Assembly (NCBI GenBank): GCA_024704765.1
Contig: JAKMXF010000166.1
Location: forward strand, 646,743 to 710,742
Length of the DNA: 64,000 nt
Reading direction: 5' to 3'
Source of the DNA: Oopsacas minuta
Lineage: Eukaryota; Porifera; Hexactinellida; Lyssacinosida; Leucopsacidae
Part shown: positions 32,263 through 42,227 of the stretch, piece by piece
How positions within the stretch are numbered: position 1 is the stretch's first letter
How the letters are laid out: every line of letters starts with the position of its first letter
Translations under genes and position numbers: made by a program
The notes under the pieces: generated by a model
What the model was told of the DNA's origin: nothing
Seen by the model: only the letters and a program-made list of their open reading frames with translations
Database searches by the model: none

Positions 32263-34503
32263 ATGCGAAAATCAAATATCCGGAAATATTGTTCTACTAT
32301 CTGTTTTTCTATTTTATTTTTTATCGCTCTCCTACACATTACTGGATTTCTAAAGCAAATTGAACTATCACCTTATGAGACAGATTTCCGTGGTTCTATA
32401 TCTATTGATGTCAACCTACGCTTAAAAGACAGCGATTCCAATTTTCAACCTTCACAGTTAGAACATGATCCAAACATTTCTTCCAATGCAGCAATATTTG
32501 TGCTCGTAAATTCAACAAAGAGACTTTCTGTTGTGGGTCCAGATAATACAGAGAAACCTAGGATTTCATTGGATATCATTGAAGAAATTGATGTGTTTCC
32601 TCATTCTGTATTCTCTGAAAACCTCCCACATGTTTTTCCAACCGAAATACCTGCAGATGACCTATTTGATCCAAATATTTTAATGATCAGAGAAAAGGTC
32701 GTGAAGATTATACGAAGTTCTGATTACAAGGAAGAATTTATTAACCCTCATGCTGTGTATACTGCCTTAAAAGATGACTTTGGTATGCCAAGAATTACTC
32801 AGGAAATGCTAGGGAGAATGAATGTTTATGTTTGGTGGGAATTTTGTTCCCTGTATGTTGAAGCACTTAGGGGCCTTGCTGGTTTTCCCTATAATCCACC
32901 AACTAAGTTGTATACTGATAAATTATTTATCTCTCGGGGTGTGCAAGCCTATGGTCAACGTATATTTGGTTATATAATTCCACCTCGAACTGGTTTATAT
33001 CGTTTCGCCATTTCATCTGATGATTGCTCTGAATTATGGCTGTCGTATGATCATGACCCGCGTCATGCCGAGAAAATAGCATATTTAGGTTTTTATGGTC
33101 AAAATATGATGAAGTTGTGGGCGTCCACAGGCGAATACACCAAAGACCAGAATCAGCAATCCCTTTTAACGCGTTTAATCCAAGGAAAACCGTATTATAT
33201 GGAGATTTTACACGTGAATAGCGCAGGCGATGATCATGTAGAAGTAGCTTGGTTGATCCCTGGTCACGCTGATTACGAAGTGATCTCCAGTACGCACATT
33301 GCTTCTTTCATTCTTGACCCTGAGGATAGAATTGTTCCCGAAACATACCATCCAAAATTCGCACTCCCGATGCATAATGAACAATTAGTCACAACAGAAC
33401 AAGGTCTTGATGAAAGAGTTGAACTCTATAGATTCCCTTTCTTCTCTCAGAAGTTAATTGCTGGAATATTTTCTCCATGCGAATATTCCCCTAGTTTTGC
33501 TGTTCCTCACGAAATAAAACGATATATGGGTGTATATGAGGTGAAGCATTTGAATGTATTCCCAAGTGATCATACGGATGTGATGAACGTTGATGATAAG
33601 AGCTATGGCAATCCAGTTATTGAAGAAATGGAAGTGAATATTATAATGGAAATATTTTTGAGGAAATTAAAAGAACATCTTCCCAAGATGAAGTTTATAA
33701 GTTTGGTAAATTTTGAAAAGTCTGAAGACCCAGCCAAAGGGATACGATATTTAATTGAATGCAAAGTTAATATGAATTCATCACAAGTCTATCGTATTTC
33801 ACAATACCTTTATCGTAAGAATGATGACCTTGATAATCTCTGTTATCCTATTGGTCTTAAATGGGATCACCAAGCATTTGTTCATATTGTTATTACAGTG
33901 AAGAATCAAGGGAGATGGATCAGAATATTTGTAGAAAATATGGAGAAAATACAAGAACATACCCAAGATAACTTTTTTGGAATAATTTTGATTGATTTTG
34001 ATAGTACTGATATCGATTTAGAAATACTCCTTCGCCAAAGTAAACTTAAACATTGGATATTATTGAGGATGGCTGGAAGTTTTATCAAAGTACAAGCACA
34101 AAACGCCGCTATTGATATAGTGAAGGACAGAAATGAAATCGTTTTTACATGTGATTTACATCTGGATATTCCTATTAACTTAATTGAGACAATCCGTAAA
34201 CACACCTTTAAAGGGCGGTCTGGTTATGCACCTGTTTTGACAAGACTTCAATGTGGCCACACAATACAAAATCCGCTTGGATTTTGGGAAGTTCATGGTT
34301 ATGGCTTGTTCTCCTTTTTTAAGCCAGATTGGGTGGCAATTTCTGGTATGAATACTGAAGATTATTCTGATTCTTGGGGTGGGGAAGATTGGGACCTTGT
34401 TGATAGGGTTCTATCTCATGGTTACGAAATTGAGCGATTAAAACATAAAAATCTTTATCATTTCTATCATTCCAGACATGGTATGTGGAATAACAACAGA
34501 TAG
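32263..34503 (+). CDS. beta-1,4-N-acetylgalactosaminyltransferase, B4GALNT3/4-like, with PA14 domain
   Basis: A 746-residue type II Golgi membrane enzyme expected to add GalNAc in beta-1,4 linkage to glycans such as GlcNAc termini. Residues 1-9 are basic and 13-30 form the signal anchor. A stem follows, with sequons at Asn71 and Asn83. PA14, a probable carbohydrate-binding domain, spans about 215-355 (GLYRFAISSDDCSELWLS). The chondroitin-GalNAc-transferase-type catalytic domain spans about 535-742. In it, Asp631-Leu-His is the metal-binding DxD-like motif, WGGEDWDLVDRVL (705-717) the acceptor/catalytic loop, and HFYHSRHGMW (733-742) the C-terminal signature. Human B4GALNT3 is about 1000 residues; the shorter stem-linker explains the difference. 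The ATG at 32263 directly precedes the anchor. No introns in the coding region; CTCTCAG at 32244-32250 could be an acceptor for a 5' UTR intron. A lone host gene among transposons. Confidence 0.95.
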   Translation: MRKSNIRKYCSTICFSILFFIALLHITGFLKQIELSPYETDFRGSISIDVNLRLKDSDSNFQPSQLEHDPNISSNAAIFVLVNSTKRLSVVGPDNTEKPRISLDIIEEIDVFPHSVFSENLPHVFPTEIPADDLFDPNILMIREKVVKIIRSSDYKEEFINPHAVYTALKDDFGMPRITQEMLGRMNVYVWWEFCSLYVEALRGLAGFPYNPPTKLYTDKLFISRGVQAYGQRIFGYIIPPRTGLYRFAISSDDCSELWLSYDHDPRHAEKIAYLGFYGQNMMKLWASTGEYTKDQNQQSLLTRLIQGKPYYMEILHVNSAGDDHVEVAWLIPGHADYEVISSTHIASFILDPEDRIVPETYHPKFALPMHNEQLVTTEQGLDERVELYRFPFFSQKLIAGIFSPCEYSPSFAVPHEIKRYMGVYEVKHLNVFPSDHTDVMNVDDKSYGNPVIEEMEVNIIMEIFLRKLKEHLPKMKFISLVNFEKSEDPAKGIRYLIECKVNMNSSQVYRISQYLYRKNDDLDNLCYPIGLKWDHQAFVHIVITVKNQGRWIRIFVENMEKIQEHTQDNFFGIILIDFDSTDIDLEILLRQSKLKHWILLRMAGSFIKVQAQNAAIDIVKDRNEIVFTCDLHLDIPINLIETIRKHTFKGRSGYAPVLTRLQCGHTIQNPLGFWEVHGYGLFSFFKPDWVAISGMNTEDYSDSWGGEDWDLVDRVLSHGYEIERLKHKNLYHFYHSRHGMWNNNR

Positions 34504-34574
34504 ATTTTCTTCCAAGTATTATGGCATTCATTTATCTATAATCAATGAACCTCTACTCACTTATCAAATTTGCC

Positions 34575-34580
34575 AATAAA
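34575..34580 (+). terminator. AATAAA polyadenylation signal of the glycosyltransferase gene
   Basis: AATAAA lies 72 bases after the stop codon in an AT-rich 3' flank, followed by TTTTTATAAG. It is the first canonical signal downstream. Confidence 0.6.
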
Positions 34581-34599
34581 TTTCTTGCATCTTTTTATA

Positions 34600-35035
34600 A
34601 GATATTTAGAATATTTATATATACTTGATCTCTAGTAATTATTTAATTCTATGGTAGCATGACTTTTTTTATTGTACGGTACCTTCCGGAATTGTCCACC
34701 TAAGCTTAGCCAATCAGGGGAGTAGCCAGCGCAGCCTCTCACTCCTGGTTGGGCAAAATTAGAAAGAGGTTCTCAATGACTTTCTAGCCCAGAGCCTTGA
34801 TATATCCATTTATATATTGTTCATTCACTAAGTCCCCTTTATTTCTACTTTCAATCAAGGCAGAAATCTAATCAAATGTATCATAATCTATATGTGTTTC
34901 TCAACCTTTTTCACTCACTGACTAAACATACTATAACAATTTGGATCACACATTACTTTGTTTATGTATCAATTTTAATAGTAGATGGAGCATTAAAATT
35001 CATTAACAGTTATTTTATTAATTCTGATGTTCCTG
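34600..35035. other. Gene-free stretch with a hAT-like end
   Basis: CAGGGGAGTAGCCAG near 34717 resembles CAGGGGCGTAGCCAG-type hAT ends. The local GC rise to about 34800 fits a small relic. No coding sequence. Confidence 0.35.
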
Positions 35036-35990
35036 ATTAGTGGGATTTCTGAAATTGGTACTCACCAACAAGTTTTACCACACCTGGTTCAAGTTTAGTT
35101 AACGCTAAACGTAGATCGCCTGATTTCGTGATTTGCAATCTATTTAGCTGTTTGGTTTCTAGCCTCAGTACTGCGCGAAGACCCTTCTCAACTAAGAAGG
35201 AACTAGGGAATGCAAGAATTAGAGCTTCGTCCCTAGCATAATAAGGGCATACGCAAAATATTCTTCGTTTGAACCCAGAAAGCTCGAATAACAAGTTGAT
35301 TAAATCTATTCGAGCTTCGATGTCTGCAACTCAACTAGCTGCTCTTGAATTTCTAACTCGACCATCTGTAGGTCTGTAAAAATGGGTTCATTACCTAATC
35401 TGGTCCGGTTAGTTAGATTAAATCCTTAAATCGGATTTGCACATTTTCACACATTGATTTTAGTTACGAAGCATATGTACGTAGTTGTCCATCAGTAATA
35501 ATAGGAAATGCTTGCAGAGAAGGGAACTTGTAAAACTCTCCTTGACAGATATTCTTATACCAAGCTAGTTTGCTTATGAAAATTACAACGACTAACTTCG
35601 TTTTGATTTAATTAACATCTTGGCCTTGATGTTGTAGATTTAACTTAAAAAATGTCACTAAGGAAATCGATATCATGCTTTCTTATTTTGATTTCGTCCC
35701 ACAGTTCGGGATTAAAACAATCCAGAAACTGGACTTTGGTATCAAATAATTCACTGAACCGTTTTAAGCAGTTTCGCTTTGACAACCATCTGACTTCTTT
35801 GTGAAGGAGAAGCCGTTCGAAATGTTCATCATTCATGACCAAGCTGTCGAAAGAGACGATCTTTTAGTGCTCGTGTTTTGATACTGTTGATTGCGGTGAT
35901 GACTACTTGTAGTGAGGAATTTAGCTGATCAATCAAGCTTCTTGGCTACCAAGTGTTGACGGTGTATTACACAATGCATGAAATTTCATT
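35036..35990 (-). pseudogene. hAT transposase fragment, ZBED/SCAND3-like
   Basis: Reading downward on minus: CVIHRQHLVAKKL (about 35970), AINSIKTRALKDRLF, then MNDEHFERLLLHKEVRWLSK (35835-35780), LFDTKVQFL, and KHDIDFLSDIF to a stop at 35645. After a deletion of some hundred codons, 35250-35037 carries FPSSFLVEKGLRAVLRLETK and GDLRLALTKLEP, the C-terminal dimerisation block of hAT transposases. Frameshifts and the internal deletion rule out activity. The BED finger and the first catalytic part are missing. Confidence 0.85.
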
Positions 35991-36840
35991 TTATTGTGCC
36001 TCCAATTACTAGCGCCACTTTAAACAAATTAACCAATAGACTAAGTTATAGTCACAGATTGTAATTAAATATTTTATGCTCCAACCCTCGCAGTTTGTTG
36101 CGAAATTAAATACAAACATTATAATATAGTCCAAATTTCGAAATCTAAAAAATTGAAAATTTTGCTTTGTCATCACGCCCACCATGGTGATGTCATGGTT
36201 AGGGTGGCCAATGGGTCCGTGCTAACATCTCTACAATTCATAAATTGTAAGTAATAACCTATCTCTTATAAAAACGGAGTTATGAGCATTCTAATATTCC
36301 ATGACGTCATGCTGACTTAGCAAAAATTTATATCTAATTCTTAGATAAATAATGAATATATAGTTTTCAATAAAATATTTATAAATGCGACATTTAAATT
36401 ACTCAGAGCAAATAAAGATTGCGAAATCAGAACAATTGAATTCCAATTATGCGAAATTGCATACATGAAAGAGTTATGAAATTGTCTAGAAGTTAATACA
36501 ATTTCAATGAGAAATTAAAAGTGGCACAAAAGTGTCAGATCAAAATCGTATCCGAGGTGCAAATTTACATGTCACAATTTACCCATTGACAAATTTTCAC
36601 TCCTAATCATAAGCGTTGCTGGCTGTAGAGTGAACATGGAACAAAAAAACTTTCCACACAGATCAATACTGAGCCTTATACTAAAGTATAGTCGGCACAG
36701 TAAAATATATTCTCCTAGCGCCCCCTTAAGTTCCCCGAACGCCCCTGTTGAGAACCACTAATCTATATGCTATTAATATAGATTGATTAATTGCGTTATC
36801 TATATTATTTATGATGCAGTCCAAATGCGAATTTGGACTG

Positions 36841-36873
<33 letters not shown>
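35991..36873. other. MITE half-copy, gene-free DNA and an (AT)n microsatellite
   Basis: 35991-36065 is one half of the CTGTGCCGACAGC MITE family (CCAATTACTAGCGCCAC). 36655-36710 holds a CTAAAGTATAGTC word shared with 3660-3775. 36844-36873 is (AT)n. No gene. Confidence 0.5.
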
Positions 36874-36876
<3 letters not shown>

Positions 36877-37215
36877 TGGAAGCCGGTTAATGAGGACTCG
36901 GATAATCGGGATATCCGCTTAAACGGGACAATGATTTTAGACAGATTCTTTACATAGAAAAATGGTCGGATAATTGGGACATCGAATCGGTTAATCGGGA
37001 TTTTTATCTCGATTAACCGAGTATGAATATTATATTCGCTTGAGTGGGATTTCATCCCAATTAAACGATTGTATATTTATTCAGAATCATTGTAATATGG
37101 TTTGTTTTTTAAACTGGGAATTGCAATATTCTACAACCATAACAATACAACACCGATACCATTGCAATTTACAAACTAAAATTATTAACATTATTGTTTT
37201 AGGTAATATCTATCA
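36874..37215. mobile_element. Half of a pogo-like element (same family as 22354-23042)
   Basis: CAGTGGAAGCCGGTTAATGAG at 36874 and the following 340 bp match the right end of the 689-bp element in reverse orientation, including GGATATCCGCTTAAACGGGAC and CAACACCGATACCATTG. The other end is missing; different sequence takes over after about 37215. Confidence 0.75.
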
Positions 37216-37329
37216 CTTCTATACAAGAAATGTATCGTCAAATTCTTTTGTATCAATGGTAAATTGGATTATACTTAATTTATAATTGTAAGTAATTTCG
37301 TGTCAGCCTGTAATGATTAGGATAACATT

Positions 37330-37954
37330 GATCCCAAAAATGTGTTGCAAAGAGTGGTAACCAGTCATCCCATCCTCCTTCGTTACCACACTCACAATTT
37401 CGTGAAAATTGCGGTCACTGTTGATTCCAGTCAGAGAAGTTCATATTAAGTGAATTCGTCAGTAAGTTAAGTTCAAAGTGATTAGTGTGATGGGTAAGTT
37501 CAATCTATCAAGATCTTAGAAATTACTGATACCACTGCTCAACAGAATTGTCAATTTGTGGAAATTGGGGTTACCTGTTGCCACATTCCGTCAATAATTG
37601 AAAGATGAGCCCACAACATAATCAAGTATGTTATTTTGGGATTACTCTTGCACCAATCTATAAAGTAGGTATAAATTTGCGTCATGTTGATAGAAATGGA
37701 ATTCGCCACTATTCAGTTCATAGGTTTACCTGTTACCACACTCGCTCAAGTTCATAGAAATTGAAATGGCCACTCAGTCAATTTAAAGAAATGGGTGTGA
37801 CTGGTTGCCAGTAAATAAAGTTCTTATAAATTGGGGTGACTGGATATCCCATTAAGTCATCCCCATGATAATTGTAGTCACTGGTGTCCTTATTCTATCA
37901 CGCTCGAAAGTGCGCCTTAACTTAAGTCCAGTGAGTCTTATCCAAGTTCTACTG
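37330..37954. repeat. Degenerate ~38-bp minisatellite ending in a pogo-like terminus
   Basis: The phrase AAATTGGGGTGACTGGTTACC with CACTC and AAGTTCATAG recurs at irregular steps of about 38 bp. The block ends in AAGTTCTACTG then TA at 37954-37956, which reversed is CAGTAGAACTTGGATAAG, a pogo-like end. It is read as an array of terminus-like sequence at the edge of an old element. Confidence 0.55.
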
Positions 37955-37956
37955 TA

Positions 37957-40137
37957 CAGTAATAATTTTATAACTTACAAAGAACTTACGATAGCATTAT
38001 CTAAAAACATGTATGAATATTTCATAGAATCCAGATAGTTCATGAAAACAACCAGCAAAATGATGTTGATTAAACATTTGAGTCAATTTGCGAAACTAAT
38101 AAGCGGGGGGCTTTTATCTGGCCCCTTATAGTACTTTGATATCATAGTTCCAGTGTTCCCTAAAGGCCCGAAATTGCTCTTCTTCTTTACCTGTGCTCAG
38201 TGGTGTTGTGATATGTGCCACAATGTCAATACATTTTGAAACACATGTCAGAGAGGTTTGGAGATATCGCTTGGCCTATGATCGAAAAAAGCTTTGCTTA
38301 TGATCAAATTTCTGATGTAGAGGAGACTATATTTTGATCGACGACATTTCCGTCATTTCCTTAATTCTTAAACGCGTGAACAAGCGAAGCAATTATTGAA
38401 GTGCAGCGGAGGTGAGCGCTCCACTAAGCCAAGTTTTGGGTCACATTCGGTCGGCCTCATGACCGGATTATCGGCCAAAAACTATCTGATTGCAGCCAAG
38501 TTCCGGATGGAGATTAAGACACTTTTTCCGAACATCTAACAAATGAGAAAGCTGAGTAGAAAGATTGTATGTATCGTGCTCCCCGAATCGTTAATTCTTG
38601 GAATTTCCACTACAGCCTTTCCATTCCTTCTACACCGTTGGAACCCTCGTTCGGAATATATTTTACAACGGTGCTCCTGCCGCCGTTCGTACAAAGAAGT
38701 AAAGAACTAAGTGCTAACTTAAACCTTCTTCACTAAGAGTTAAGTTCGCACTTAGGCTTTGAAGTGTAAACTTATTACTACTATGATTCACAGAATATTA
38801 TCGACATAACCAACCCATTTAGACTTATTTATGAATTTAGTTTTCATCCTTTGTACAGGACAGGAATTGAGCGTACAAAATACTTCGAAAAAATATATCC
38901 CTGAAGTATCGAGCTAGCTCGATTTTGATTGCGAGAAGGAAATTTTAATTTTGATCTGCTACAAATCCAAATTGACCGGCCGTTGGCAGGCCAAATTGGT
39001 GTTTTGGGCGGCCAGCTGGCCGGTCAACGCTTAGAGGGTACACGGGCGGTGTCCCAAGTCTTGAAGCCTATTGGAGACTTGTATCGAACTAAGGAAGAAT
39101 CTAACAAATTTCTGCATTTGTTGGTTACTTGCAGGCGATAAGCGAAGCAGATTACCAAAATATAATTTCTATTGTTGGTAATTTGACAGGTGTTGTTAAT
39201 TTGTCAACATATGTTTGGTGGTAATTTACATGCATCCCATTAAACATGACCATGTATATATATATATTGCTTCTTAAATTTATTATTTGTCATCATTTGA
39301 TTGTCTCATAGTCATTTTTTGATGTTTTTTATCATTTTTATTTCGATCATGTTTTTGTCTATGTTATAGGATGAATCTTCTATTATTTCATGGAGTTTTC
39401 GTTCGATTTAACTACTTTCGAAAACAGTTAAATGTTTTGGGATTTGAACACATTCCTCCGTTGTTATGCAAATACATTTGGACAGATTCTACCATATCTG
39501 AAATAATATTAATGATAGGGCTCTACATATATACTAATCGATCCGCAATAGACAACTTCCTATTCATGAATAATAATATAGTTTTAATATCTAACTATTA
39601 TATATGGATTAATAAATTATTTCGTTATATAGTGGTATGACCTTATATGGTATAAGACGTAATAGCTTGTTAACCGTTAGAGTTAGGTATTGAAACTGTG
39701 TTTTTCACAAATCGGAAGTCATCTATCGCAGATCGATTTGTATTAAATGTAGAACTCTATCGTTAATATTTTCTCAGATATGGCTAGATTCAGTTCTAAT
39801 CAATTTGCATAGCAACGGAGGTATTGTTTTTATGTTTATATGTGTTGTTAATACATTTATAATGCATAATTAGGACATTAAACGATCCTATAATATAGGA
39901 TCTAGATCCCGATCACAGTGGCTTAAAACTGGTGGTAGTAGGAAGTAGTTATAAAGTTGAAAGTTATCCATAGCAAATGTATCAATTGCATATAAGTTAA
40001 GATTGGCTATTTCAGATTTTAAATCCCCTCTATAATGCAAAGATAATCCTTCTTTGTATTATTTATATCTTTACATGAATTTGTTTATTTTGTGAACTAT
40101 ACAATCTACATAGCTGATTTTTCATACAGGGGAGTTT
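37957..40137. other. Gene-free stretch with one GC-rich palindrome
   Basis: 38972-39027 has arms TTGACCGGCC and GGCCGGTCAA around CAGGCCAAATTGGTGTTTTG in otherwise AT-rich DNA. 38400-38760 is GC-richer but has no long frame. The plus frames at 38929-39141 and 39371-39640 resemble no family I know. Confidence 0.35.
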
Positions 40138-40285
40138 TGCAGTGGCTCGGACATTTTCGAGTCTTTGGCAAAAATTCCCACATTGGGCAGAATTATGACG
40201 TAATTGTCACATTGTCGGATTTCAGAAAATTCACATTATTAGCCGCTGTCTAGTCTATATACTAGTTAGAAAGTTGAAAATTATA
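40138..40285 (-). repeat. Dispersed repeat B, partial inverted copy 3
   Basis: Reverse-complement match to the centre of 5510-5960 (AGAATTATGACGTAATTGTC, GAAAATTCACATTATTAGCC). Confidence 0.6.
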
Positions 40286-40469
40286 ACCACATGTAGACTT
40301 TACGTGCTACAAAATGTGATAGCACGAATTCCACAAAATGCTGTGTCATTATGGGATAAACGTCATCCTTATTGCACATTTATCAAACGTTATTCATATT
40401 TGTATATTTGTTATATGTGACAATACATACTATATTATAGTGATTGAAATAAACTTTTTATTGGCTTTT

Positions 40470-42127
40470 CTACCGATACATAATCGTGTTACAGCAGTTA
40501 TTTCTATTAGTGTGACCATATTCCCCGCACCTATCACAGGATAATTTTGAACGATATCCAACTAAAAGTGGGTCACTCTAGGATGCTTGCCTGCCAAAAA
40601 TATCAATTATGTTCTTTCCAAAACAGGTCTTTCTGGTTAGATGTTCTTTATACCTGCGAATCAATGTATTGCAGGCTTCAGATCCTTCTTTTGAAAATTC
40701 TTAAGCTCATATCCAGCATTTATTTCTCTCAACAGTTCTTCGGAATGTGCTAGCACTTTATACAAAGTAGGAGAATGTTTGTCCATGGATTTTATTTTAT
40801 CTAATACTCATAGATATGTTTATCTATAAACGTTGCCAAGTTCGGTGGTGTTTATTCTCCTATCAGAATTGAATATTCTGAGGATTGTAGATAACTGGGT
40901 GTGAAGTTTGTAAAGTGGTTCTTTGTAGATATCATTCACCAGCGATAAACACTATTAGGTGTATTTAGATTCGTTAGAAAATGCTCTTCTAGCAACAAAC
41001 TACCAGTTGATAATATTCCTCCTATTGTGTCTGGTTGATCAACTTTCCATACGGTGATTCTACAACGGTGTTAGCTCAAATGATTTACAGGAAGGATGAA
41101 CCATTTGAAATGCATGTATAGAATGTAGTGGAGAAGCAGGTGTAATATTAATAGTGGAAAGGTTCATGGGTTAGAAATACTCTGTCATTGGAGGGTAGAA
41201 AAGATACAAGGCTTTATCCTCGATCTTCAAACATTTCTAAGGCATCAGAGATGTGTCGATTAGGTGGAATCCCTGAATTACTATTTCACAATCTTTAATT
41301 CATCGTATGTTGCAGTGCATAACTCACAGCTTGCTCCTCCTGCTCTAGAAAGAATCCCTGCTATCTTTCCATCGAACATGGATCTTACGAGGTCGATCCA
41401 TACATGCTGATTATCTGGGTTAAGAAAAAACATGCCCCGGGCTAGCAATATCCTGCGATCGCCCCGGTATCTGGGTTGATCAAATCAGTCATAAATTGTT
41501 TAATGTTGCTCTCATTTTCTTTAGCAGCACAAGAGGTATTGGGCGCTGACAATATGGAGAATTATGAGTTGATTTTTCCAGAACTCTACACCTGTAGAAG
41601 TTGTAATAACAATTGGTTTCAAACATAAGTGAATACGAGACTTTGTACAAGTATTGGTCGGTACTTTACTGATTATGTCTGCGTGAGCCAACTAGATCAT
41701 CGGCTATCTGTGGCGAGAGAGGAAATCATCAAGTAAAGAAAGAGAAGCAGTACCGTAATCCTGAGGAATGTATGTTTGACGTATTCTAAGTATGAACGCA
41801 ATGAACGCAGTATTATGCCTTTTCTATGCTAAAAAAGGATATCGAGGGAATCAGACTTCGCTAGAAAGTAAATGTTGGCACAATTGGATATATTTTCTTT
41901 TGCTAATTTCTAGTATTTCAAAAAGGAAAAGAGATTTATCCAGATCTAAATCTTTCCTCGCGATGTACCCAAATTGACCAGACAAACTATCATCATTAAT
42001 CAGTTTGATAAGCTTGACCAGCCTGTCCATTATCTGCAAAGTTTGAGATTGCTTGTAATGGTTTGACAGCATTTTCACTTCTGATACCAGTTCAATCTCT
42101 ACTAGTGTACGTATTGCTTCTTTACCA
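40470..42127 (-). pseudogene. RAG1-like (RAG1L) transposase pseudogene, core plus C-terminal knuckle
   Basis: Modules appear in RAG1 order on minus. 42127-41851 is open for 91 codons (LDLDKSLFLFEILEISKRKY, then FPRYPFLA), like the pre-core of RAG1/Transib. About 41700 ADDLVGSRRHNQ corresponds to the first-Asp region. About 41580 LINSPYCQRPIPLVLL and about 41400 MFDGKIAGILSRAGGASCEL with CTAT match the RAG1 C..C.AT zinc region. About 41140 INITPASPLH marks the second Asp, here Asn. About 40745 KVLAHSEELLREINAGYEL and about 40680 FSKEGSEACNTLIRRYKE match the RAG1 segment holding the catalytic Glu. A tail CDRCGEYGHTNRNNCC reaches a stop at 40470. Such knuckle tails occur in invertebrate RAG1L proteins but not vertebrate RAG1. 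Stops and shifts throughout. No RAG2-like gene or element ends seen. Confidence 0.7.
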
Positions 42128-42227
42128 CTATATAGACGTTGTTAAGATTGGTTTATATGTTCAATTAACAGTTACAGCCATTTCAGTAGGATAGAATTAT
42201 AACAATTAGATTACGCAACAGTAATAT

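Noticed and set aside
41851-42127. Terminal exon of an independent host gene
   Set aside because: It is open for 91 codons after an acceptor-like site, but its LEISKRKY...FPRYPF pattern and position fit the pre-core of the RAG1-like pseudogene immediately downstream.
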